Positions 12,298-23,761 of a DNA stretch of 64,000 nt are shown in pieces. Position 1 is the first letter of the stretch. Every line of letters starts with the position of its first letter. Source of the DNA: Liquidambar formosana (Eukaryota; Streptophyta; Magnoliopsida; Saxifragales; Altingiaceae); NCBI GenBank assembly GCA_039720395.1, contig CM077823.1, forward strand, positions 38,360,536 through 38,424,535. The letters are read 5' to 3'. A program made the translations under genes and the position numbers. The notes below the pieces were generated by a model, which worked only from the letters and a program-made list of their open reading frames with translations, made no database searches and had not been told where the DNA came from.

Positions 12298-14251
12298 ATT
12301 ATATATATATAATTATATATTTTAAAATTTTCCATAGCATTTGTCTCACCTAAGGGCATTTAGTAACTGACCTCATTTTTCTTTTGTTTTGTGAGTATGG
12401 TGATATTTCCATATACTGTTAGCAACTTGTGTGCTGAAATGCTATAAATAACGCAATTGACTGATTCAAATCGTGCGAATTTTCCAAACATGCCTTTAAC
12501 CACCAAGCAGGCTTTACTGGGTAGGTGTACGGCACATCAAATGCAATAGGTTGGTGTTTGGCCCTTATGTCCTACTTGAGGTTTACCTCTAATGTCCTCG
12601 ATTCCTCGACCTGGTATGGATATAAGTTTGACAGAAGCAACTAAGCAGAATCGCATTAGGCTGGATATATGAACTTTTATTTTAATTTATGTGAGGTCTT
12701 GCTTGTTTATGCTATGAACTTGATTTAACTAGTGAGACCTGTTCTCCTATTAATGACTTTGAAACTCTGCTGCGGTATGTGTTTATTTACGGATTATATT
12801 TAATATTGAAGGTCCACGAGATGAAATTAATTGAGATTTCAATGAGTGTTCAGCCCACTGTTAATCTCGTGCATCTGATTCAGGTTCTTAAAGATCCAAA
12901 TGTTTCAAAGGAGGATCTCAAGCAACGGGCCAAATTATTGAAAAAGCTTGGAACAATCTTCCAAGTAAGTTTTATTTTCCTTTGCCTGTTAGTTAAAATT
13001 TATAGTGATATCTAAACAATCTTGTATTGAGACTTAATATCTTTGTGTTATTAAAACCTTACTTTCTCTTGTTTAAAGTTTCTTAAATGAGACCTTATAA
13101 AAAAAACATAAAAAAATATAGTTGCCTAAATGAGAACTTGAAATTGATCTTAATCTTTATAATGTATCAGAAGGAAGATTAAAAGAAAAACTATGGGCAT
13201 TCATTTACTTGGGCTTTTAAAAATAAAGAAACGAAAGCTAAAGAGAAAGAAATTGTCTCTGGCCAATATATGTCTTGATTCTTTCATAGTAGAAGTTTTA
13301 TATATCTTCTATCTGTAAAGGTTTGTTGATAAAAAATTTAAAATAAAAAAAAAACAAATAAAAATTTAGATAAGTTGCTTGGTTTCAATGGGCAATATAA
13401 TTTCTAGCTTCTACCACCAGATTGAAGATTATGTTATGTCTTGATGGAATTTAAATTCATTAGCAGCATTTATTTGGCACTAATGCAGAATTAATGAAAC
13501 TTGGAGATTTTTCTCTAAGGGGAGGATTTTTATTCAAAGAATCCTTTCATCTGAATTGTTAATATTCTGACCAAATTCCTGTGATGGTTTTGTAAGATTT
13601 TGTCGAGTCAAACTGATTTAACTTGATTGAAAGTTAGGTTATTTCAAAGAGTAAGATATGGTTTTAATGCAAGTGAATCATATTTCAGTGCACAAAAGAC
13701 TTGAAGACTATGCACCAAAATGAGTCTTCTGAAGTCTAGTTATTACTGATCTGGACTCTGTTATCCATACAACCTTTACTCTCATTTTTTTTTTTTGGAC
13801 GGAATCCATTCAACATTGACTGAAGTTTTGTGGTTGTTGATTTTGTTCAGCCTAACATTTTAGAGGTAGATTCTTTCTTGGTAGTTAACTGGAGTCCTGA
13901 ATAAAACTTCTCTATGGGTTAGAAATTTAAAAATAGTTTTACTTTCCATTAGTAAAGGATTATTTGTGAGTCATTTGAATAATTTAATATTGTCCCATCT
14001 TACAACTTTGATATCATAATCCAAAAGTAATTTTTCAAGGTCGCAGGTATGAATTTGCACATATGCAACATGGATGCACTAAAGTTGGAAATAATGATTC
14101 CATTCATCATTTATGTGGTTAGTTTTTATTAAATAATTATCAATCCTCCAATTCTTTGCAGGGTGCCAAGGCTTCTTACAGCAGAGAAAACAGTCTGCGC
14201 CATGAAGGTGACATAGCAGTTGATGCCGCAGCATCATCAAAGTCATCTTGA
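8123..14251 (+). CDS. J-domain co-chaperone of the plant DnaJ10 type (J domain plus DnaJ-X domain)
   Basis: Nine coding exons with GT..AG borders: 8123-8209, 9450-9509, 9990-10072, 10276-10441, 10526-10658, 11555-11713, 11829-12001, 12884-12964 and 14162-14251. They join without a frame break into 343 residues. The J domain is at the N-terminus ([12 protein letters not shown]) with the HPD motif at residues 34-36, which stimulates Hsp70 ATPase in this family. The rest matches the DnaJ-X region of plant DnaJ10-like proteins ([33 protein letters not shown]). A 5'-UTR intron is likely, from about 7586 (CCA|GTAAGT) to about 8105 (TTTTTTCAAG). The 12884 acceptor is chosen because it joins the frame as in the family; an open stretch just upstream (from 12779) looks intronic. 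Introns 1 and 5 carry foreign insertions (LINE, tandem repeat, plastid DNA) that are spliced out. Confidence 0.9.
8335..8745 (+). mobile_element. 3' remnant of an RTE-type LINE in intron 1 of the DnaJ-type gene
   Basis: Translation gives a broken version of the C-terminal tail of plant RTE reverse transcriptases: a FGHVQR phrase (about 8495-8515) after a KMRENCVRQ stretch, and stop codons interrupt the frame. The segment ends in GGGATTAAGGCTTTGTTGAGTTG, the usual 3' end of plant RTE elements (GGGATTAAGGCTTTGTTG followed by TTG-like repeats). It lies in the host gene's sense orientation. The element is 5'-truncated and dead. The 5' boundary is approximate. Confidence 0.6.
9056..9316. repeat. 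tandem repeat, units of 106 and 110 bp, about 2.4 copies
   Basis: Units start at 9056, 9162 and 9272 with GCTGATATAA/GCTTATATCAACAC. Each unit contains a near-perfect palindrome (TGATATAANTTATATCA) and a second small inverted repeat (GGGGTACAACCCC). The array is framed on both sides by TA dinucleotide runs (about 9007-9032 and 9330-9350). It lies in intron 1 of the DnaJ-type gene. Confidence 0.75.
10838..11275 (-). pseudogene. ycf1: nuclear copy of plastid ycf1 (Tic214) fragment inside intron 5 of the DnaJ-type gene
   Basis: The minus strand encodes an uninterrupted stretch of about 140 residues that I recognise as an internal part of the plastid Ycf1/Tic214 protein. It includes the landmarks [36 protein letters not shown] and [11 protein letters not shown], in the family's order. 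Homology fades near the 10838 end, where the final residues no longer fit. Plastid ycf1 is several thousand bases long, so this is a short internal piece with no start or stop of its own: a nuclear plastid insertion (NUPT), not a gene. It sits antisense to the host gene between exons 5 (ends 10658) and 6 (starts 11555). The still-open frame suggests a fairly recent transfer. Confidence 0.85.
12217..12322. repeat. compound AT/TA microsatellite
   Basis: Several runs of AT/TA dinucleotides (about 12217-12236, 12253-12294 and 12299-12320) separated by short TTTATTTATT spacers, in intron 7 of the DnaJ-type gene. The tract can form self-complementary structures and is likely length-variable. Confidence 0.85.
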
Positions 14252-17200
14252 TACTTGTTGAATACGGTACTTCATCTTCGTTGAGATATGTGATGTATTA
14301 TTACTGGTGGGTTGTCTCTATAGTTTCTTACCTAAATAACTCTGAACAATGTGTTTCACTGTTGATAGTATTTGTTAAGTTTATCTGTGAAGCAATAATT
14401 TAATTTTTTCTTGGCTATCTTTAGATGGAAATTTGACCTTCAAGTTGGTACCATACCATCTTAAGTTCCTAATAATTAAATTGTTAGGCAAACCAATTTG
14501 ATTAATTTTTATGAGTCTTCAGTATGTAGTGTGTGATGCCATTTAACTAAATTTCATGTTTAACCATAAATTATTATTTTACCCTGAAAATTTGTATTTC
14601 AAGGCAATAAAACAAATTGTAGTATCGAGTTCCAATTTTTTTGAATCAATTCGATGGCTCGATACAACAGAAAATCCCATTGTTGTTTTCTCTCAAAGCT
14701 GTGGGAACTCTCTGCACATAGCACAAGTAGCCAAGAGGGATCGCCGATGGGGTTTGTCCTCAGGGCTTTCTGGGAAAATTCTGGTCTGTTGTAATCATCC
14801 AAACTACATTTGACCATGGATTTACCAATTCCAAACGCAGTTTCTGATGATGAAATGGGCGAAGGCACTTTTGTAATTTGGCAATTTTTTGTTTTTTGGT
14901 TTTTGTTTTTTATGAGGTTTGGATGATCAGAGTTTAGAATTTTATTTCCCAGACTAGAAGGAAGCCTTCTTTTGGATTCTCCCTCCTCACAGTCATGCCA
15001 TTCTAGCTAGACCACTTGCTAATATCCAACTATAAAAAACCTATTATTACCGCGTAGACACAGGGCATGAGTGTGGATCCCACTTCTTTTGTCTAGACAT
15101 TAAAAACGAAACCCTATTCTCACTGACACTGACACGAGTGTGGATCCCATCCTTATGTTAGGTCTGGATTTTAAAAACACCGTTGACGGGTGGTGGTAAG
15201 AATATATGAAAAGTTTCATCCACCTAGTATTTCATATGCACTTTAGAATCTGTGCGCGAATAAAATTTGAAAGAAAAAAAAAAAAATCTACACAGTGATT
15301 TTGACATTATTCAGCAGGAATCCAAAGCCCAACTGACCAAAAATATTCTAATGTATTGCAATCAGCATGAAAAGTTAAGCCTATGGGGGCAACCTTTCTT
15401 TTTCGCAAGAGGACTAATTGCTCTATCTCCTGCGATGGAAACGGAAGAACCCGAAGGGTGGGGTATTGATGTTCCAAAAAAAATTGAAATCATTCAACTT
15501 TTATCTCCACAGCAATTAAAGGTTTTGAAGTCATTTGAAAAAAATGTAAAAATAGAGAAATCATTGCCATAGAGACAGTTCAGTTGAAATTAAATTGAAG
15601 CCATTTAATTCTATGAAATCTTGCAAATATATGATCCCATACGTGGATCAAAGTCGTCTCATTCAAATGATATGGGAAACAAAGTAGGATCATTTCAATA
15701 ACAATACGAGAGGGAAAAAGAAAAACTGAATTGAGTTCATTTCTATTGGATTGCCAAATGCACCTTAATAAAGTTTGGTACTATCTTGGGGATAAATGTC
15801 AAAGTTGTTCCTCAAAGTAGGTACCATATGCTTTATGGGAGAAATTAGAGGGACCATGTCATTGTTTGGAGATAAATATCTATATATTCTCTATAAATGC
15901 AGCATGCCCAAGTATCATATCTTCAACCTCAAGAAGTGCCTGATGACAAAACATCACAAACGTCCATCAAGGGTCACATTTTGGTTCTAAATCAAGAAAT
16001 CAATCACTGCATATGCATATGACCCATTCCGGCTTATCATGATTAATCCGTAACATTAATTCCTGCTAACATATGATAAACCATCTGATTAAATAAACCC
16101 ACCGCAATAATATTTTCAAAGCATAATTGTGCAAAAAAAAAAAAAAAAAAAAACCCGCACACGCATCATTACAGCGAAATGTTATTGTTTAAATTTTCAG
16201 TTTAGTTCAAATCAATCTGTCTTGTCCATTAATTGCTTGTAATACACGCTGACACGCATAGCAACCTATTTTGATCATGTTAAACCTACAATAATCATGG
16301 TATGTGAACGATGTTTAATTATGATCTGACTTAAACCAAAGTGTCAATGAGGAGATTGACCCAATGAAGGGAAGATTCTACTTATATTTGGGGGGACCTC
16401 TCCTAACCTCACTTTATTAGAAAAGAGAACACAGGTGTGGATATTATAAACCCTGTAGTGCTTCATCTTTATTCTCCACCAGTGTCCTTTCAGTGGTATT
16501 TGGTGCGTTGTCCTTGTCGTTAAGGATAATTGAAAGCACTACTCATCCTCAAAAGCTATTTTATACCAACTGAATTTATATTTTAAGATGATAAACAAAA
16601 CCCTAATCACCTAGCATATACTTTCAAGTTTCCATTGCAGCCCTTTTGAGGTTACAGATGGCTGAAAATAATATATATTATTATTAGACTCTTTATGTAT
16701 ATTGGCTTATAATGGAAGTATGTAATTTTGTATAAGAAATCACTCATTCAAGTCATATATCAAGACGACCTAAGCATGCTTAATTGTAATATGGGTGTCA
16801 TGTGAATTAGCTCAAACCAATATGGGCACTCGATCTTAAGAGTGTGTTTCGGCGACTAATTTGTAGGCGGAATTTGCTTTTAAAACGGATTAGTATTTCT
16901 CAAATTCTTAGAATCAAATTTGGTATTTGGCCGGCTAGCCAAAGTTAAAATTTCTAAAGTTCTATTTAGAACTTGGAATTTGGGGATCAAATTTTATGTA
17001 GATTTACCTTATATTAATAGGAAATTTGCCAAGTTAGAACTTTTAAACAAGGAAATTGCAAAATTTTATTTTAAAAATGGTTTAGCCAAATAAACAACTT
17101 TACAATTTTGACAGTTATATATAAATTTTGAACTAGCAATAATTGGTGTGGTCTGATTGTTATGATCGATCTTTATCTTTCAATTAAATTAGCTCAAATT

Positions 17201-17665
17201 GAATCAGGCATTCACAATTACGAACTTGGTCTTTTCTAAATCAGCCCAGTGTAAGTAAAGACTGCCAATATTAGTTTAGCAAAAAAAAAAAAAAAAAAAC
17301 ACCTGCCAATATTAGCAATTTTTTGTACCAAAATTAAGGGGCAGTTTGATAATTTCCACTGGGGTTCATACTCAAGACTGTTAGCCAAATTAAAAATATT
17401 TCAATCCACTAACTTCTTAGACTTAGTGCCCCAACAACAGAAAAGTGGTCTCCCTCACCTTTTCTATTTGAATTTTAAAATCAAAAGCATATAGATTAAT
17501 TGCATTCTCTCAAAGTGAACTAATTATTTTCAACTTATCTCTAAAACTCCCATTCTAAGAAAATTTAAGGATCTTCTTTGCAATATAGAAGGGAAGCATC
17601 ATTTGGTCTGTCCACTCTTGAATGAGAAAGAGCTTGGAAAAGATAAAGGGAAAAAGTTTCTCAAC
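14252..17665. other. intergenic region with one unexplained protein-like stretch
   Basis: This is the 3' flank of the DnaJ-type gene and the 5' flank of the CIF-type peptide gene. Apart from the open stretch at 15285-15572 no coding evidence is seen. The stretch 14556-14868 is open on both strands but shows no family resemblance. Poly-A runs occur near 16135-16153 and 17281-17299. A sequence near 16845-17110 (GTGTGTTTCGGCGACTAATTT at one end, GGTTTAGCCAAATAAACAAC at the other) may be a decayed inverted-repeat element. Confidence 0.5.
15285..15572 (+). pseudogene. protein-like open stretch of unknown origin
   Basis: An open frame of about 95 codons ends at 15572. It has no ATG until 15351, and the upstream part reads as coherently as the rest, which suggests a fragment of a longer coding sequence. 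Its composition looks like real protein rather than AT-rich noise, for example SLWGQPFFFARG, ALSPAMETEEPEGWG and QLLSPQQLKVLKSFEKN. I do not recognise the family. Given the plastid insertion 4 kb upstream, an organellar or retroposed origin is possible, but nothing in the sequence proves it. No splice sites connecting it to neighbours were found. Confidence 0.35.
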
Positions 17666-18236
17666 ATGGGTCTCATGCTTCTCAGGAAAATCAGTATCCT
17701 CTTCCTCCTCATTTCTTCATCATTTCTATCAACTTCTTTTGCAGGTGGGTCTGTATGAATCTCTTTCTGCAGTGTTGCGCCGATCGTACTCACATTATCA
17801 AGTATTTTCAGTAATGATAAATCAAACAACTTTAAATTCTCTTATTTGTTTATCTGAAAAATTAAAGACCATTTTTACCCATATATTTTCAAAGATAAAG
17901 TTCTCATATTCCAACAATCTTTGTGAGTTTTTGTTGATTTTGAAAATGTTCAAAGTGCATGTATAGTTTTGGTATACTTTGATTTGCTCATTTTAGTGCA
18001 TGCGGCTGCAAAGCATTTGATAAAAAAGGCTTTCTATGGGGAATTTCTTGTCCATAATTATATCTAAAGTAAAATGGGAGACGGACTTATATGCTTAAAT
18101 TGTCTTTGCAGGCCGACAATCAAAGTTCGGGAATAAATCAGCCAAGGAAGTGAGTGCAACTTACGAGGTTCATCATTGATCATAACTAGAAAAGCCTTTT
18201 CATTTCATTTCTTTTCTTTTTCGGTCCTTGTATCGC

Positions 18237-18267
<31 letters not shown>

Positions 18268-18367
18268 CAATGTCAATTGTTCCATATAGATCCTGCCAAG
18301 ATTGAATATGGGTTGTAGTTGCTTTCATCAGCATCATCACCATCACTGTTGTTGTTGTTGTTGCTAT

Positions 18368-18410
<43 letters not shown>

Positions 18411-18716
18411 GTAAAAGCTTCATGACTTACCTACCCGTGGGGCAATTCATGACACAAACCAAAAACTTCAATCATAACTCACATATCAAAAGGAAAAACA
18501 ACCAACGATGGGTTATCATTTGCTCAATTATTTACGTTACAGTCTTTTTCTTTTTGTTGGCTTGGCGCGCAGGATGTATCAAGGAAACCATCACACCACA
18601 TGATGGAAGCGGCTGATATCCACGAAAGGCTTCTCAGAGTTAACACCAAAGACTATGGAAGATACGATCCAGCACCAGCTCTTGTGAAGCCACCTTTCAA
18701 GCTCATACCCAATTGA
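17666..18716 (+). CDS. CASPARIAN STRIP INTEGRITY FACTOR (CIF)-like secreted peptide precursor
   Basis: Three short exons, 17666-17744, 18112-18167 and 18573-18716, join in frame with GT..AG borders into 92 residues. Exon 1 is a signal peptide: MGLMLLRKIS, then a hydrophobic core (ILFLLISSSFL), then SFA at about residue 26. The last exon carries MMEAADIHERLLRVNTK and ends with a 21-residue C-terminal peptide that begins DYG and finishes PPFKLIPN. This is the hallmark of CIF1/CIF2 peptides, in which the Tyr of DY is sulfated and the mature peptide is released after the preceding residues. In Arabidopsis CIF peptides signal through the GSO1/SGN3 and GSO2 receptor kinases to seal the Casparian strip; the related TWS1 acts in embryonic cuticle formation. 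A CT microsatellite and a TA run lie in intron 2. The exact paralogue is not assignable from sequence alone. Confidence 0.9.
18370..18408. repeat. CT microsatellite in intron 2 of the CIF-like gene
   Basis: About 19 CT units. The surrounding open frame (18302-18616) is an artefact of this repeat and a GTT run, and overlaps the real third exon in a different frame. A TA run lies at about 18236-18259. Confidence 0.9.
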
Positions 18717-20183
18717 TGTTTTAGTCATGCATCAAGCAGGGTTGGATGTCCGTACGTGTAGTATTTGAATAAAGGATGGAAACATTAATCCAACTATATA
18801 TATAGTATATATATATATATATATGTGTTAGTATGTTATATGGAAAATACATATACTAAGTTTTGGAGATATTATTAGGGTTTTCTGAAGCCCTAGTAAT
18901 GTGTTAAATATATAGTTTCTTTAGAAATTAAGAAGGTATGTGGGTGTATCAGTTATGAGGCATATGCGTGAACTGGGTTATGTCCAAGGTACTAGGCTCT
19001 ATGTAATTATTGGAATCATATAATTTTCGTATATTTCTTCTCATGCATTTTGTATGTGTTGTTTTGTGTATGCATGCGCATGCGTGTGCCCGTTAATTAA
19101 TTATAAGAAAGAAATTCAGAATGCGTTCAATAATACCATCCTGAAGTTTCAAAATAATGAGGAAAAGAATGATGATCGATAAAGTAGAACAAGAAAGTAA
19201 GAAGAAAAAAGAAGTCCGGGATCTTAAAAAAAGGAAAGAAAAAAAAAACCTAGTATTTGTAGACATGATCGATGAGTGGATATTGCACTATCAGCTAGTT
19301 TAGATCATTCGCTTGTTTTTGCATGTTGTCATTGCGCCGGATTTTGTACTACAACATATTACTTTATGTGAAACACCATATAATATATAGAAAATAAAGT
19401 GTTAATATTCTTAAGACATTTTGAGTGTACCTCATGTGTTGACCCCTTTTTTTTTTTTTTGGGCATTTCACCCGATGTAGTGTGTTATAAAGTCAAATAC
19501 GATTACAACATACAAAAACTAGGAAAAGCTATCTGAATTTGGTCTTCATATATTTTGAGACCAAAAGGGAGAAATTCCATGGAAGAAATCAAAAGCAAAA
19601 AAATCAATAGATATATGTAATAAAATTGTGATGACACGGTGCGTTTTGAAGGAGAGGGGCCAAAACAGTGACAGGCCGGTTGGGACATTTTGGGAGAGAG
19701 TAATCAAAACGGCAATAACACGGTGCCTTTTGAAAGAGATACACCAAAATGGGGACAAGATGATTACGGACATGGTACTTTTTTTAATTTTTTTCATTTA
19801 AAAAAAAAGGTAAAAAAAATTGAAAAAATGAAAAATGAAATATGAAAAATGACGTTTCTACTACTTGGATTGTGTGATGATGTCTTGGAGACCTGCTTCT
19901 ATAGGAGAAGAATGAAAAGGATGGGAAGGGTTAAAAGAGGCAAGTGCACAAAAAACTCAAAGAATGAAAAGAAACCTCCTAATCTAAAGAATCCTAATTA
20001 GATTTGAAAAATGAAGTATCAGTTGCTAATTTTAACGAAATATAATTTAACTTGAAAATGAAAGTTTAAGAAGCAAACAAAAGGTTAATTAATGTCGATT
20101 GCATTAATAGTCTTAACTAATGTGATAATTCTGTCTCATATATTATCATAGCTGACCCACAATGAATAAGAGGTGTGAACCCG

Positions 20184-20390
20184 TGGGGTTAGCTCAGATG
20201 ATCAGGATGTTAGGTAATTGATTTCGAGGATCTTGTTTTTTAGTCCCATGGGCCATATGCCCAATGCGTAAGCCTTGTGACTTCCCTGGCACGTGTTAAA
20301 CATGTGGTGCATGTGCCTGTGGAGGTTTACCCGTCGACTGTGTTAGGAGTTGATTTTGGTGATAAATTGGACGGGTTCTTCCCTCTTTAT
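20184..20390 (+). repeat. SINE-like sequence
   Basis: Begins near GTGGGGTTAGCTCAGATGATC, which carries a tRNA-like A box (TTAGCTCAGATG). About 25 bases later a degenerate B-box-like phrase (TTTCGAGGATC) appears. The body is GC-richer than its surroundings and ends in a T-rich tract. This arrangement resembles plant Au-like SINEs. Boundaries are approximate and no target-site duplication was found. Confidence 0.45.
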
Positions 20391-21102
20391 TTTTTTTTGA
20401 GCCAACAAAGTTATCGAGACTAAATTAACCTTTACTCCAATTGATTCCTTAGGATACGGGTAAAGTCACTATTCAGTCAATGTCAATTAATGCCTAAGAT
20501 AAACTTAATATATAGCAAAAAAAAAAAAAAAAAAAAAAACTACTTAATTAGGATAAACTTATTTGGTGATTGACCCCAAGTGTGTACTGCATTTTATATC
20601 ATACTCCATACATGACCATGGAAAAGCTCAATTTGCCTTCTTTTTCTGCAAAATTATATATAGATGATATTGATACAAAGTCCTTTTAGCAGATGTAACA
20701 ATATGGAATTTAAAGATGCAGAAAGGGAAAGAAAACCGTCAGCCTGTTTGTTTTTACTTTCATTTGGACCTGTTTTTTCTCTGTGATGTGGCATTCAAGC
20801 GCCTAAGCCTCCAAAGGTCAAATTCCTTTCACACTCTTTGACATTAGGACAAACTCATGTTCACATAATCTCATCATGTGGGTCTAACACAAATTCAATG
20901 AAAATTTGAATGCACCTCAAGGTCAAATCCCAATGGTACTAGCCTCCTCTTCCTGTCATTCTCACTTCTTTCATTTCGAATTGTCCACGCATCTTAGTCC
21001 AATTATATGTGTGGTTTAAATTTTGGAACCGACTTATCGTGAGAATACGTACCCTCGTTCTGCTTATTGTGAGCTTTTTTCATTTTTTAAAAAACTATTT
21101 TA

Positions 21103-22059
21103 GGCCTTGTTTGCCTAAGTTTTTAGATGGTCCAAAATCACTTTTGAAACTTAAAATCACTTTTGGTCCTATTTGGTAGTTTAAATCATAATCACTTCTA
21201 AGGTTAAAAAGTAATTCTATAATAAGTAGACTGTCCCTCAGCTTTTAATAAGAAGTTGGTGTCAGCTTTTGTGGAAATTTTAATAACTTTTCATATTACC
21301 AAAACTATCCTTAATGCTTGAGTATGGAAACAATTTTTTTCACCCATATCTTTTAACAAAACGATAATAGTCTCACCTTAGACACAAGTCCTCTCCTCGA
21401 TCTCCTGCTGGCATCAATGTCTTGGTAACTTCAACCAACTTGGACTTGTAGGATCCTAATTTAAACTTTAAAATTTTTTTTCTCCCTTCATATATTCATT
21501 GATTTATACTTGTTAGAATTTTTTCAAGAATTGATTCCATAAAATTTGAATTTGTAATAAATTTTTTTAAAAAAATATCAATTCATGCTCTCATTTTTTT
21601 TCTTTGTTTTAAGCAAGGAAAAAAAAAAACGTAAGCAAAATCCCTAGTAATACACCTTTGTGAGGTTGGTCGAGAGGTCAAGTCTTGTGTGTGTTTTCAA
21701 AAGTTATCGTTTTAATATCTCGCCGCTCTTGTTGTTTGTGTGGTTATGGGACTGTCTCACCTATGTTGTTAGGGGAATAATCTGAGCTCAAATTTCGATA
21801 AAAGTATGGCCTAAGATACCCTCAATCATTAATATTAAAAGAAAAAAAAAACATTTATTATAAGGACAGTTCAATCAATTTAGGGTTATAACAATCACAG
21901 CAAATGTTCTACCTAAACAGACAAAAAATCACTTTAATCTCTAACAGCACTTTTGAATACAGTTTCCAAACAAAAACCGATTCTCTTTTACTACTTGTAA
22001 CTTCTAATTCTCTTCTATTTTTGTCTGAAAAAAAAAATATAGTTTTTCAACACAGGGCC
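21103..22059. mobile_element. PIF/Harbinger-like non-autonomous element with TTA target site
   Basis: The left end starts GGCCTTGTTTGCC directly after TTA (21100-21102). The right end finishes CAACACAGGGCC directly before TTA (22060-22062); its reverse complement starts GGCCCTGTGTTG. TTA duplications and GGCCTTGTTTG-type termini are standard for the PIF/Harbinger superfamily. No transposase frame is visible in the 957 bp. The inverted repeats are diverged, so it is old. Confidence 0.55.
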
Positions 22060-23544
22060 TTAAACGTGCAATTCAAGATGATCACCTCATTATCGTACTT
22101 ATGCCGGGTACCATTGGGTTCATCTTGGACTTATAAATTTAGCCTAAGAGTACATTGAAAACAGGCTACACGCATCCGATGAAAAAGCATTGAACGAGAG
22201 AGGACAATAAACTTCGATGGGCACATGTACTAATAACATACGAGCAACATTTTATAATGACATTTCATACGTGCAATCTTTCTAAGGTCATAAATCTTAG
22301 TAGTTGACAATATTTCTTAAAAAATCGGAGAACTCCATAATACACCCATGAAGCTGCCCTCATCATAGTGTTCTCAAAATTTTATTCATTAGATCCTCTG
22401 CAAATCGATTAGTTGCTCATCTCGATTAATTTATCTTAACAAATTCATCAAACACCTGTCTTGTAGCCAACCAATTTCATGATTTGCCTAATCCTAACTC
22501 AATTAGATGCTTTAATTATTTAACGATGGTTGGCATCCTCCCCATCTTACACGCCAACATCTTGATAGGGACCTGACCCAATTTGCAGTGGGGCACCTCA
22601 AGAGTACAATTGCTATTCTATCCTCCATTTTTTTTCTTTATGATTCAGTTGTTGGCTTTGGACATATGAGTGGGTATATTTGGTATACAAAAAGTTGGCC
22701 CTAATCAAATTCTTTGACTTCTGCCAATCAGAATAAGTTCAACTGCAGCATCAACCACAGTTGTCTCATTACAAAGATTTGCCATTTAGTCACTTACGTG
22801 CAGAACTCAAATTGTCTGAATTTGTTTAATGTTGCACCGTCCCCCTCTAGCCAACCAATGAAAGCGTTGCCATGGTAGTAAAATTCTAACCCACGCCCTG
22901 TGCACAATACGCACCGGTAAAAACATTTTTCCTAGCCTAATTTTGTTTCTTTTGTTTTTTAATAAAAATAAAAATAAAAATTAAAATAATAAATCATAGT
23001 TTAGTTTTTGGGTAAACATCATTTAAAAAAAATTGGGTACCAACCTTACGGAAAAAATTTCATGGCACATTGGTACTGGCTGATATTGTACCAACTTATG
23101 ATATATTTTCTTATATTTTCATTTAAAATTACAAACTGCATATTTTTTGTTTAATAAAAAAATATTTTACGCTCTTATTTGCATAGTTTCGTAATTTAGA
23201 TATTCTTTAAAAAAATTTTGTTGGCTGATGGTATTAATTTTAATTCCCCAAAAACTATGCAAGCAAGGAAGGTGTGTGGTGCATGGCCAAATTGGTATAG
23301 TCCTAGCTACATGGCCAAATTGGTACAAATCTGCCAGTGAGTCCTAGCTACCAGTCCATCCCTCTTGTTAGCAATCCTACAATTGCTTTTCATGATTATA
23401 GTTTATATTATTTAATTTGAGTTTTGTTCTAAAAATTAAAGATAATTTTCATCTCAACAGGTGTAATCAGAGAAGCAAGATATTGAAATTGTAAAATTTC
23501 AAGGATATCACATTGGGATGGTATGCGTTGAGTTATATGTAACT

Positions 23545-23761
23545 CCAATGAATAGTTCAGTCAGCAAAGGATTCCTTCTCAAGAAGCGGAAGTTCTGTGT
23601 TTGACTATCACTGAATTCCTTGGAGCTAGCTACTACTCATGCAAGATTTCATAATTCTCATGGATTTTGAATTTACTTGATTCATATGGATTAATTGTGG
23701 GGTTTAACATGGACTTAGGATTTGTCTGAAGAGTTTTCTTGTGTTATAAAAAAAAAAAAAA
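23545..23761 (+). repeat. SINE-like sequence with poly-A tail
   Basis: Contains a tRNA-like A-box region (ATAGTTCAGTCAGCAAAGG), a degenerate B-box-like phrase about 35 bases later (GTTCTGTGTTTGACTATC), a SINE-length body and a terminal run of 14 A at 23748-23761. No target-site duplication was resolved. Confidence 0.45.

Noticed and set aside
12779..12883. Possible 5' extension of DnaJ exon 8
   Set aside because: The frame is open across it, but joining at the acceptor ending at 12883 gives the family-like VCQA-VLKD junction. The upstream residues do not resemble the family.
14556..14868. Overlapping open frames on both strands after the DnaJ-type gene
   Set aside because: No family motifs, no splice context and AT-biased composition. 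I cannot support either as a gene.
18302..18616. 104-codon open frame on the plus strand
   Set aside because: It is made of a GTT run and a CT microsatellite and overlaps the third exon of the CIF-like gene in another frame. The spliced peptide gene explains the region better.
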